Part shown: in pieces, positions 41,794 to 49,243 of the stretch | How positions within the stretch are numbered: position 1 is the stretch's first letter | Layout: each line of letters starts with the position of its first letter | Assembly (NCBI GenBank): GCA_900317905.1 | Contig: ONIN01000004.1 | Coordinates: 62,001 to 126,000, forward strand | DNA from: an uncultured Eubacteriales bacterium | GTDB taxonomy: Bacteria > Bacillota > Clostridia > Oscillospirales > Oscillospiraceae | DNA length: 64,000 bases | Direction: 5' to 3' | The notes under the pieces: generated by a model | Seen by the model: only the letters and a program-made list of their open reading frames with translations | Told to the model about the DNA's origin: nothing | Database searches by the model: none | Made by a program: the position numbers and the translations under genes

Positions 41794-43194
41794 TTACTTG
41801 CTCTTGATGTAGCGGTCGATGGCTGCGGCGGCTTCCTTGCCGGCACCCATGGCCTTGATGACGGTGGCAGCACCGGTGACCGCGTCGCCGCCGGCGAAGA
41901 CGCCGGGCTTGCTGGTGACACCGTGCTCGTCCGCCACGATGCCGCCCTTCTGGTTGTATTCCATGTCGGGCGTGACCTTGCGGAGCAGCGGGTTCGGGCT
42001 GGTGCCCAGGGCCATGATGACCGCGTCACACTCCATCTCGAACTCACTGCCGGGAACCTCGATGGGTCTGCGGCGGCCGCGGGCGTCGGGCTCGCCCAGC
42101 TCCATCTGGATGCAGCGGATGCCACGCACCCAGCCGCTGTCGTTGGCCAGGATCTCCACGGGGTTGGTGAGGAGCTTGAAGACGATGTCCTCTTCCTTGG
42201 CGTGCTCGTACTCTTCCTTACGGGCGGGGATCTCCTGCTCGCCGCGGCGGTAGACCACGGTGACCTCGGCGCCCAGACGCTTGGCGCAGCGGGCGGCGTC
42301 CATGGCCACGTTGCCGGCGCCCACGACGCAGACCTTGCTGATGGGCATCAGCGGGGTGTCATAGCGCTCGTCGAAGGCCTTCATCAGATTGATACGGGTC
42401 AGGAACTCGTTGGCGGAGAACACGCCGCAGTAGTTCAGGCCGGGGATCTTCTGGAACACGGGCAGGCCGGCGCCGGAGCCGATGAACACGGCCTCGTAGC
42501 CGCCCACGTCGGGATCGTTGCTGAGCAGCTCGTCGATCAGCAGCGCCTTGCCGACGGTGGCGTCGCAGCGGATCTCAACGCCCAGAGCGGAGAGCTTGTC
42601 GATCTCCTTCTGCACCAGAGCCTTGGGCAGACGGAACTCGGGGATGCCGTAGGCCAGAACGCCGCCGGCCTTGTGCAGATGCTCAAAGACCGTGACGCCG
42701 TAGCCCATCTTCGCCAGATCGCTGGCACAGGCCAGACCGGAGGGGCCGGAGCCGACCACGGCGACCTTGTGGCCGTTGGGCTCGGCAGCGGTGGGCATCT
42801 CGTCGTCGTTCTGCATGACCCAGTCGGCCACGAAGCGCTCCAGACGGCCGATGCCGACAGGCTCGCCCTTGATGCCGCGGACGCACTTGCTTTCGCACTG
42901 GTTCTCCTGGGGGCAGACACGGCCGCAGATGGCGGGCAGAGAGCTGTCCTCCAGGATCTTGTGGTAAGCGCCCTTGAAGTCCTGCTTGGTGATCAGGTTG
43001 ATGAACTGCGGGATCTTGACATTGACGGGACATCCGGTCATGCAGGCCGGGCGGCGGCACTGCAGGCAGCGGTTGGCCTCATCCAAAGCCAGCTCGACGG
43101 TGTAGCCCAGGGCCACCTCGTCAAAGTTTTTATTGCGGACATTCGGTTCCTGCTCGGGAATCGGATTTTTGGTAGGAGAAAGATTGGTAGCCAT
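41794..43194 (-). CDS. nfnB: NADPH-binding large subunit NfnB (glutamate synthase small-chain fold)
   Basis: A 466-residue GltD-like flavoprotein. With NfnA it forms the electron-bifurcating NADH-dependent ferredoxin:NADP oxidoreductase, common in Clostridia. N-terminal Fe-S cysteines are clear (CLQCRRPACMTGCPV and CGRVCPQENQCESKC). The FAD loop VVGSGPSGLACA is at about residue 147 and the NADPH loop VVGAGNVAMDAARCA near 290. It starts right after nfnA stops (0-base gap). Its sequence alone would also fit a glutamate synthase small chain, but no large chain is here and NfnA is adjacent, which decides the call. Confidence 0.88.
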   Translation of the reverse strand: MATNLSPTKNPIPEQEPNVRNKNFDEVALGYTVELALDEANRCLQCRRPACMTGCPVNVKIPQFINLITKQDFKGAYHKILEDSSLPAICGRVCPQENQCESKCVRGIKGEPVGIGRLERFVADWVMQNDDEMPTAAEPNGHKVAVVGSGPSGLACASDLAKMGYGVTVFEHLHKAGGVLAYGIPEFRLPKALVQKEIDKLSALGVEIRCDATVGKALLIDELLSNDPDVGGYEAVFIGSGAGLPVFQKIPGLNYCGVFSANEFLTRINLMKAFDERYDTPLMPISKVCVVGAGNVAMDAARCAKRLGAEVTVVYRRGEQEIPARKEEYEHAKEEDIVFKLLTNPVEILANDSGWVRGIRCIQMELGEPDARGRRRPIEVPGSEFEMECDAVIMALGTSPNPLLRKVTPDMEYNQKGGIVADEHGVTSKPGVFAGGDAVTGAATVIKAMGAGKEAAAAIDRYIKSK

Positions 43195-44088
43195 TTACTT
43201 GCCCTCCTTTGCGCGCGCTGCTTCCTCGCGGTCGGCCAGCTCCTGCAGGGTGCAGTTGTGGCGGCGCTGGAAGACTCTCTGCTCCTGCTTCTCATAGATC
43301 TTGGAGCGGGCGATGGCCTCGTCGAAGTCTACGAGATGGCCGTCGAACTCGGGGCCGTCCACGCAGGTGAACTTCATCTGGCCGTCCACGGTCAGGCGGC
43401 AGCCGCCGCACATGCCGGAGCCGTCGATCATGATGCAGTTCATATCCACCATGGTGTGCACGCCGTACTCCTTGGTGATCTGACATACGAACTTCATCAT
43501 GGGCAGGGGGCCGATGCAGATGCAGGTGTCATACTGCTCACCCTCGGCTTTGGCCTTCTCCAGCAGCTCTTTGAGCTTGACGGTGGTGAAGCCCTTCTCG
43601 CCGTAGGAGCCGTCGTCGGTCATCATATAGAGATTCCGGCAGCAGGCGCGCATCTCGTCCTCCAGAACGACGATGCCCTTGGTGCGGAAGCCGGCCACGA
43701 TGTCGACGGTGCAGCCCTTGTCAAAGGCGCCCTTGGCCTGGGGCCACGCGATGGCGCAGCCGGAGCCGCCGCCGACCACGATGACCTTGTGCATGTTTTC
43801 AAACTCCGCGGGGTTGCCCAAGGGGCCGACCACGTCGGCCACATAGTCGCCCTCCTGCTTGCTGGCCAGCAGTGCCGTGGTGCTGCCGACACGCTGCATG
43901 ATGACGGTGACGTCGCCGGCCTCGCGATCGAAGTAGGAGATCGTGATGGGCATGCGCTCGCCGAACTCGTCCACACGGAACATGAGGAACTGGCCCGGCT
44001 GCGCCCGGCGGGCAACCAGCGGTGCGTGGAAGGTCACGCGGAACATGTTATCGGATAATTGCTCTTTTTTTACGATTTTAAACGGCAT
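43195..44088 (-). CDS. nfnA: NADH-binding small subunit NfnA (DHODH electron-transfer-like)
   Basis: A 297-residue flavoprotein of the PyrK/SudB type: a ferredoxin-reductase FAD domain (FHAPLVARRAQPGQFLMFRVDE), a nucleotide domain with VIVVGGGSGCAIAWPQAKG, and a C-terminal 2Fe-2S cysteine set (DGSGMCGGCRL then FTCVDGPEFDGH). The ATG at 44088 lies 6 bases after GAGGTG; an in-frame GTG is part of that site itself. With NfnB it links NADH, ferredoxin and NADPH pools, useful here for the many NADPH-using biosynthetic steps nearby. Confidence 0.88.
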   Translation of the reverse strand: MPFKIVKKEQLSDNMFRVTFHAPLVARRAQPGQFLMFRVDEFGERMPITISYFDREAGDVTVIMQRVGSTTALLASKQEGDYVADVVGPLGNPAEFENMHKVIVVGGGSGCAIAWPQAKGAFDKGCTVDIVAGFRTKGIVVLEDEMRACCRNLYMMTDDGSYGEKGFTTVKLKELLEKAKAEGEQYDTCICIGPLPMMKFVCQITKEYGVHTMVDMNCIMIDGSGMCGGCRLTVDGQMKFTCVDGPEFDGHLVDFDEAIARSKIYEKQEQRVFQRRHNCTLQELADREEAARAKEGK

Positions 44089-44108
44089 AAATATCACCTC
44101 AATTTTGC

Positions 44109-44137
44109 ATTATATCCTAAAGGAAAAAAATCCACAA
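44109..44137 (-). promoter_or_regulatory. predicted promoter for nfnAB
   Basis: On the minus strand TTGTGG (44132-44137) and a perfect TATAAT (44109-44114), 17-base spacer, about 20 bases before the nfnA start. Confidence 0.6.
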
Positions 44138-44229
44138 GCAAAATCGGGGCTAATTATCATTTTAACAAGAAAATGTTGCCATGCGCGCCGATTTTGTGCA
44201 GAATCAACAGTTTCTGTCCATTGTCCCAG

Positions 44230-44267
44230 AAAAAAAAGCCGCGCCCCGGGAAATCCAGAAGCGCGGC
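44230..44267 (-). terminator. intrinsic terminator after asd
   Basis: GCCGCGC (44238-44244) and GCGCGGC (44261-44267) form the stem; on the minus strand a run of eight T follows. It closes the hom-asd unit. Confidence 0.82.
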
Positions 44268-44289
44268 ATTCTATTAAAAATGTTATGGA

Positions 44290-45294
44290 TCACTCCGCGA
44301 TCAGCAGCTCGGCGATCTGCACGGCGTTGGTGGCAGCGCCCTTGCGGACCTGGTCGCCGCAGCACCAGAGGGTCAGGCCGTTGGGGTTCGTCAGATCCTT
44401 GCGGATACGGCCGACGAAGACCAGATCCTGGTTCTGGGTATCCAGCGGCATGGGATACTGCAGGGCGTCCAGATCATCCACCAGCTTCACGCCGGGGGCG
44501 GCAGCGATGGCCTCGCGGGCCTCCTGGACGGAGATGGGACGGTCAAAGATCATCTGCACGCTGATGGAGTGGCTGCGCACGACAGGCACGCGGACGCAGG
44601 TGCAGGAGACGTTCATCTCCGGCAGATGCATGATCTTGCGGCCTTCGTTCTGGAGCTTCATCTCCTCGGAGGTGTAGCCCTCGCACTCCTCGCCGCCGAT
44701 CTGGGGGATGACGTTGTAGGCGATCTGGTAGGCAAAGACCTTGGGCTCGTAGCTCTCGCCCTTCTGCAGGGCCTCGACCTCATTGCGCAGCTCCACCGGG
44801 CCAGCAGCGCCGGCGCCGGAGACAGCCTGATAGGTGCTGACGACCATGCTCTTGATGTCGCTGAGCTTCCGCAGGGCGTTGACAGCGGTCACCGTGATGA
44901 CCGTGGAGCAGTTGGGGTTGGAGATGACGCCGTGATGCTTTTTCACGTCCTCGGGGTTCACTTCCGGAACCACCAGAGGGGTGTTCGGATCCAGGCGGAA
45001 GGCGGAGGAATTATCCACAAACACGGCGCCGGACTTCACGATGGCATCCTTAAAGCGCTCGGCGATGTCGTTCTCAGCGGCGCCCAGAACGATGTCCAGA
45101 CCCTCGAAAGCGTCGTCCTTGGCCTCTTCCACGACGATGTCCTTGCCCTGGAAGGAGACGACCTTACCCGCGCTGCGGGCGCTGGCGAAGAGGTGCAGCT
45201 CGCTGATGGGGAAATTCCGCTCGGCGAGGATCTTCTGCATTTCCTGACCGACTGCGCCGCTGGCGCCGAGAATACCGACTTTGTAAGACTTCAT
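44290..45294 (-). CDS. asd: aspartate-semialdehyde dehydrogenase
   Basis: A 334-residue Asd, reducing aspartyl phosphate to the semialdehyde with NADPH; this feeds lysine/diaminopimelate and threonine/methionine. GILGASGAVGQEM is the nucleotide loop, VISNPNCSTV carries the active-site cysteine at about residue 128, and VRSHSISV near 240 the substrate-binding part. AAGGAG precedes the ATG. It lies 58 bases after hom on the same strand, so both arms from the semialdehyde are co-located. The diaminopimelate made from it is the substrate family of the DapF-like domain on CarB. Confidence 0.96.
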   Translation of the reverse strand: MKSYKVGILGASGAVGQEMQKILAERNFPISELHLFASARSAGKVVSFQGKDIVVEEAKDDAFEGLDIVLGAAENDIAERFKDAIVKSGAVFVDNSSAFRLDPNTPLVVPEVNPEDVKKHHGVISNPNCSTVITVTAVNALRKLSDIKSMVVSTYQAVSGAGAAGPVELRNEVEALQKGESYEPKVFAYQIAYNVIPQIGGEECEGYTSEEMKLQNEGRKIMHLPEMNVSCTCVRVPVVRSHSISVQMIFDRPISVQEAREAIAAAPGVKLVDDLDALQYPMPLDTQNQDLVFVGRIRKDLTNPNGLTLWCCGDQVRKGAATNAVQIAELLIAE

Positions 45295-45352
45295 TTTAAT
45301 AAACTCCTTTTTTGAGTAGAATTAACAGATTATTTTTAATAGTATATCGATC

Positions 45353-46495
45353 TCAGTCCGCCAGGGCTGCGATGAAGGAACTCTCGTCCTCCTGCAGCAG
45401 CTTCTGAAGCAGAGTGTGCATGTGGGCCACGCTCACCGGCAGGGTCACCACCGCGCCGTCCCAATCCTCCTGGGCAATGGCATCCACCTCCGGCAGCTTG
45501 GCGCTGCTGCGGACGTAGTAGCGGTGGAGCGCGCCGGCGTTGTTGGTCTCGGCAGGTTCGAAGGAATCGGTATAAAAGCCCTTGACGCCGCGGTTGATGT
45601 CCACCAGATCCTCCACCACGTTGTAGGCGGTGGGATAGCGGCCGGCGCCCTGGCCGAAAAAGCTCTCCTTGCCGATGTACTCACCTTCCATGCTGATGAG
45701 ATTAAAGTTCATGGGCACGGCGCTCTCCAGTGCCTCGCTGCTGAGCAGGGTGGGCTCCACGTAAGCGGCCACGCTGTCCTCCAGCCGCTCGGCGCTGGCG
45801 ATCAGCTTGCAGGTCAGGCCCCGCTGCTGGAACCGCTGGATGTCCGCCGCCTGGACGTTGCGGATGCCGAACACCGGCACATCCTCCTCCTGGAGGCAGA
45901 CGCCGAAGGCCACGCCTGCGGAGATGATCAGCTTTCTCTGGATGTCCCAGCCGTCAATGTCTGCGGAGGGATCGGCCTCGGCATAGCCAAGCTCCTGGGC
46001 CTTCTTGAGCACCTCGGCGAAGTCCACGCTCCGCTTGTGCATGTTATCCATAATATAATTGGTGGTGCCGTTCATGATGCCGCTGACCTTGGTGATGTGG
46101 TCGACTCTGGCAGCCTTCTCCAGATTCGTCAGCCAGGGGATGCCGCCGCCCACGGAAGCCGTGCCGCGGAGGGTGACGCCGTTGGCCTTGGCCAGGTCGT
46201 TCAGCTCCTTATAATAGTGGCACAGCAGGTGCTTGTTCGAAGTGACCACATGCTTGCCGGCCTTCAGCGCGGCCTCCACATATTCATAAGCCGGGTGCAG
46301 TCCGCCCATGACCTCCACCACCGCGTCGATCTCGGGATCGTTCACGATGTCCGCCATGTCGCGGGTCGTCTTGGCGCTGACTTCGCCCAGATCGCGGCGG
46401 CACAGGATCGTGCCAACGCGGATGTCCTCTCTCGGGGCCAGAATGTCATAGACGCCGCGGCCCACAACGCCAAAACCTAACAGACCGATTTTCAT
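45353..46495 (-). CDS. hom: homoserine dehydrogenase, without ACT domain
   Basis: A 380-residue homoserine dehydrogenase. IGLLGFGVVGRGVYDIL is the nucleotide loop; KHVVTSNKHLL, VSGIMNGTTNYIM and ADPSADIDGWDIQRKLIISA match the catalytic core, including the conserved lysine and acidic residues. Many bacterial Hom proteins are about 430 residues with a C-terminal ACT domain for threonine feedback; this one ends at the catalytic domain, suggesting it is not regulated that way. AAAGGAG precedes the ATG. Confidence 0.95.
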   Translation of the reverse strand: MKIGLLGFGVVGRGVYDILAPREDIRVGTILCRRDLGEVSAKTTRDMADIVNDPEIDAVVEVMGGLHPAYEYVEAALKAGKHVVTSNKHLLCHYYKELNDLAKANGVTLRGTASVGGGIPWLTNLEKAARVDHITKVSGIMNGTTNYIMDNMHKRSVDFAEVLKKAQELGYAEADPSADIDGWDIQRKLIISAGVAFGVCLQEEDVPVFGIRNVQAADIQRFQQRGLTCKLIASAERLEDSVAAYVEPTLLSSEALESAVPMNFNLISMEGEYIGKESFFGQGAGRYPTAYNVVEDLVDINRGVKGFYTDSFEPAETNNAGALHRYYVRSSAKLPEVDAIAQEDWDGAVVTLPVSVAHMHTLLQKLLQEDESSFIAALAD

Positions 46496-46550
46496 TCAGA
46501 TTCTCCTTTATTGTCCTTCCTGCGTGGACATTTGAATTTGCAACGGAAAC

Positions 46551-46579
46551 AATATAACACAGCCTTGTGCAGAATGCAA
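46551..46579 (-). promoter_or_regulatory. predicted promoter for hom-asd
   Basis: On the minus strand TTGCAT (46574-46579) and TATATT (46551-46556), 17-base spacer, 55 bases before the hom start. Confidence 0.55.
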
Positions 46580-46939
46580 GAAAAATTTTCAAAAAATTAG
46601 GGAAATCGTGCAAAACCGGAAAAACTTCGTTCAAAGCGCACAAAAGTTCGCAGAAAGCCCAAAAAATGATGTACAATTTGTGGAGAATATGGTATTCTAT
46701 TTCCATAATAGGAAATATTTAGTGTGTTATGGTTCCACTGCACCGGAGATCCCGGCAGCAGCGGGGCTGAAACGGTAAACATAACAACCAGAACCGTCAC
46801 AGCCATATCTTAATAAATATTAAAAACAAAAAATGTTCGAAAAATTACAAAAAATACGCGATAAAAAGTGTTGCTAACGCGAATATAGGTAACAACAGAA
46901 TTTTCTGCCCATTTGCCTTTGGAAGGAAGGCGCATTCCG
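46580..46939. other. AT-rich intergenic region between hom and icd
   Basis: About 360 bases, much richer in A and T than the surroundings. It holds a small hairpin (TATTTCC/GGAAATA, 46698-46717) and several TATA-like strings, but I find no promoter for icd that stands out and no coding frame with a ribosome binding site. Confidence 0.5.
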
Positions 46940-48145
46940 ATGCACAAAATACCGATGTCCAACCCCATTGCGGAGCTGGACGGGGACGAAATGACCCGGA
47001 TCCTGTGGCAGATGATCAAGGATACGCTGCTCGTTCCCTTTGTGGAATTGAATACCGAATATTACGATTTGAGTCTTCCCAACCGGGACGCCACCGGGGA
47101 TCAGATCACCCGGGACGCGGCCGAGGCCATCCGCCGGCTGCACGTGGGCGTCAAATGCGCCACCATCACCCCCAACCAGAAGCGCATGGAGGAATACAAT
47201 CTCCGTCAGATGTGGAAAAGCCCCAACGGCACCATTCGCGCCGCGCTGGACGGGACGGTCTTCCGGGCTCCCATCGTGACGAAGCGGATCACGCCTCACG
47301 TCTCCAACTGGAAAAAGCCCATTACCATCGCCCGCCACGCTTACGGCGACGTCTACCGGGATGTGGAATACCGTGTCCCCTGCCCCGGCACCGCGAAGCT
47401 GGTCTTTGAGGGTGACGACGGCACCAGCTGGAGCGAGCCGGTCTTTCGATTTGAAGGCAGCGGCGTCCTCCAGGGGATGCACAACCGGGACGACTCCATC
47501 CGCTCCTTCGCGAGAGCGTGCTTCGCCTTTGCTCTGGACCTGAAGCAGGATCTCTGGTTCAGCGCCAAGGATACCATATCTAAAAGGTATGATGGTACGT
47601 TCCGGGACATCTTCGCAGAGGTCTACGAGAATGAATACCGCGAAGCTTTCGAGAAAGCCGGAATTACTTATTTCTATACGCTGATCGACGATGCGGTCGC
47701 GCGCGTCATGCGCTCCGAAGGCGGCTTCGTCTGGGCATTGAAGAATTACGACGGCGACGTGATGAGCGACATGGTCTCCGCTGCCTTCGGATCTCTGGCG
47801 ATGATGACCAGCGTTCTGGTGAGCCCCGACGGCAACTTCGAATACGAAGCGGCCCACGGCACCATCACCCGGCACTACTACCGCTGGCAGAAGGGGGAGG
47901 CCACCTCCTCCAACCCGGTGGCCACGATCTTCGCCTGGTCCGGCGCACTGAGAAAGCGCGGCGAGCTGGACGACAACCAGCCGCTGATCCGCTTCGGCGA
48001 CTCGCTGGAGCAGGCAGTGCTGGACACCATCGACGACGGCGTCATGACCGGCGATCTGGCTCAGCTCTGCGGCTGTGAGGGCGTCGAAACGCAGGTTTTC
48101 CTGGACGCCGTGGCCCAGAAATTGGGGAATCTGCTCCGCAGTTGA
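46940..48145 (+). CDS. icd: NADP-dependent isocitrate dehydrogenase (eukaryote-like type)
   Basis: A 401-residue dimeric-type isocitrate dehydrogenase, close in layout to eukaryotic IDH1 rather than E. coli Icd. It makes 2-oxoglutarate and NADPH. SPNGTIRAALDGTVFRAPI is the substrate-serine region, VKCATITPN comes before it, LIDDAVARVMRSEGGFVWALKNYDGDVMSD holds the metal aspartates, and EAAHGTITRHYY the NADP motif. The ATG at 46940 follows GGAAGGAAGG by 9 bases. It supplies the carbon skeleton for glutamate and hence arginine. Confidence 0.95.
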   Translation: MHKIPMSNPIAELDGDEMTRILWQMIKDTLLVPFVELNTEYYDLSLPNRDATGDQITRDAAEAIRRLHVGVKCATITPNQKRMEEYNLRQMWKSPNGTIRAALDGTVFRAPIVTKRITPHVSNWKKPITIARHAYGDVYRDVEYRVPCPGTAKLVFEGDDGTSWSEPVFRFEGSGVLQGMHNRDDSIRSFARACFAFALDLKQDLWFSAKDTISKRYDGTFRDIFAEVYENEYREAFEKAGITYFYTLIDDAVARVMRSEGGFVWALKNYDGDVMSDMVSAAFGSLAMMTSVLVSPDGNFEYEAAHGTITRHYYRWQKGEATSSNPVATIFAWSGALRKRGELDDNQPLIRFGDSLEQAVLDTIDDGVMTGDLAQLCGCEGVETQVFLDAVAQKLGNLLRS

Positions 48146-48247
48146 CATAATCAACAAATTCTGCGTTTGCTGTTTGTATATTTTCGCAAAAGAAAGCATC
48201 TGTGATTTGTAAAAAGTGTTGAAAAAAGAAAAAATAGTTACAGTTGC

Positions 48248-48276
48248 TTGACAAAATGTGCCCGCAGAATTATATT
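48248..48276 (+). promoter_or_regulatory. predicted promoter of the LPGS-protein/sortase locus
   Basis: A perfect TTGACA (48248-48253) and TATATT (48271-48276) with a 17-base spacer, about 80 bases before the first LPGS gene. Confidence 0.7.
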
Positions 48277-48364
48277 TAATTTGGTCTATTATATAGGTGT
48301 AATGCCTGATAGAATCACACACAAATGGCGCCTCACTCTGCGCCAGAAAGAAGAGGTTGAAGAA

Positions 48365-49132
48365 ATGAGAAACATGACAAGCACCAAAAAGATTCTGGCG
48401 CTCGTGCTGACGCTCACCGTGGTCTTTGCCCTTTCCATCGGCATCATGACCATCACTGCAAGCGCGGCTGCGTCCACCGGTGGCTCCGGCAATCTCCTGC
48501 CCGGCTCCGGCGACATCCTCAGCGGTTCCGGCAACCTGCCCGGCAGTGCTGACGATCTGCTCAAGGGCAGCGCCGGCAATCTGCCCGGCTCCGGCGATCT
48601 GATCGGCTCTGCTGCTCAGACTCTGCCCGGCTCCGCCGGCAGCGGCCTGGATCTGCTCGGCTCTGCGGCTCAGGCTCTGCCTGGCTCCGCCGGCTCTGCT
48701 GGTCTGCCTGGTTCCGGCAGCCTGCCCGGCTCCGGCGACCTGCTCGGCTCTGCGGCGAATCTCCTGCCCGGTTCTGGCGGCTCCGCCAACCTGCTCCCCG
48801 GCAGCGCTCAGGAGCTCTTCCCCGGCTCCGGCGGCTCTGCCAGCCTGCTCCCCGGCAGCGGCGGCTCTGCTGACATCCTGAACGGCTCCGGCGGCAGCGC
48901 TGGTTCCGGCGGCTCCGGCGGCAAGACCGATCCGACCCCTGCTCCCTCCAGCAACCCCACTCCCGATAACGGCGGCTCCAACACCAACGGCGGCGGCAAC
49001 GGCGGTTCCTCCGCCAGCGGCACCCCCAAGACCGGCGACGGCCGTCTGGTGATGCTGGTTGTCCTGGCTGTGCTCCTGAGCGCGGCTGTGTTCGTGGTGA
49101 CCTTCCGCAAGTTCCGCAAGAACAACACCTGA
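48365..49132 (+). CDS. LPGS-repeat surface protein with PKTG sorting signal (255 residues)
   Basis: Signal peptide at about residues 1-34 (KKILALVLTLTVVFALSIGIM core, cleavage after ASA). Residues 38-190 are low complexity, rich in G, S, L, P, A and D, and contain ten LPGS motifs followed by A or G, plus one FPGSG. A proline-, asparagine- and glycine-rich linker follows. The C-terminus is a cell-wall sorting signal: TPKTGDGR, a hydrophobic helix, then RKFRKN. TPKTG resembles the (S/P)PxTG motif known for class B sortase of C. difficile. No domain of known function is present. It shares signal and tail with the next gene and lies upstream of a sortase B, its probable anchoring enzyme. Confidence 0.8.
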   Translation: MRNMTSTKKILALVLTLTVVFALSIGIMTITASAAASTGGSGNLLPGSGDILSGSGNLPGSADDLLKGSAGNLPGSGDLIGSAAQTLPGSAGSGLDLLGSAAQALPGSAGSAGLPGSGSLPGSGDLLGSAANLLPGSGGSANLLPGSAQELFPGSGGSASLLPGSGGSADILNGSGGSAGSGGSGGKTDPTPAPSSNPTPDNGGSNTNGGGNGGSSASGTPKTGDGRLVMLVVLAVLLSAAVFVVTFRKFRKNNT

Positions 49133-49156
49133 TCGACAGACACATTCAGTAAATTC

Positions 49157-49190
49157 CGGTTCTGCATTCCGATTTCGGAGTGCAGAACCG
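49157..49190 (+). repeat. stem-loop between the two LPGS genes
   Basis: A perfect 10-base stem CGGTTCTGCA (49157-49166) and TGCAGAACCG (49181-49190), with an inner CCG/CGG. No T-run follows directly, so partial termination or 3'-end protection of the first gene's mRNA is more likely than full termination. Confidence 0.65.
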
Positions 49191-49243
49191 ACATCGCATG
49201 TTTTCCGCACATCCCCCCACCCCAAGAAAGAAGAGGTAAAACA

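Noticed and set aside
41794-43194. Annotation as glutamate synthase small subunit
   Set aside because: No large subunit is present, and the directly adjacent PyrK/SudB-like chain with 2Fe-2S cysteines fits NfnA, so the pair is better read as NfnAB.
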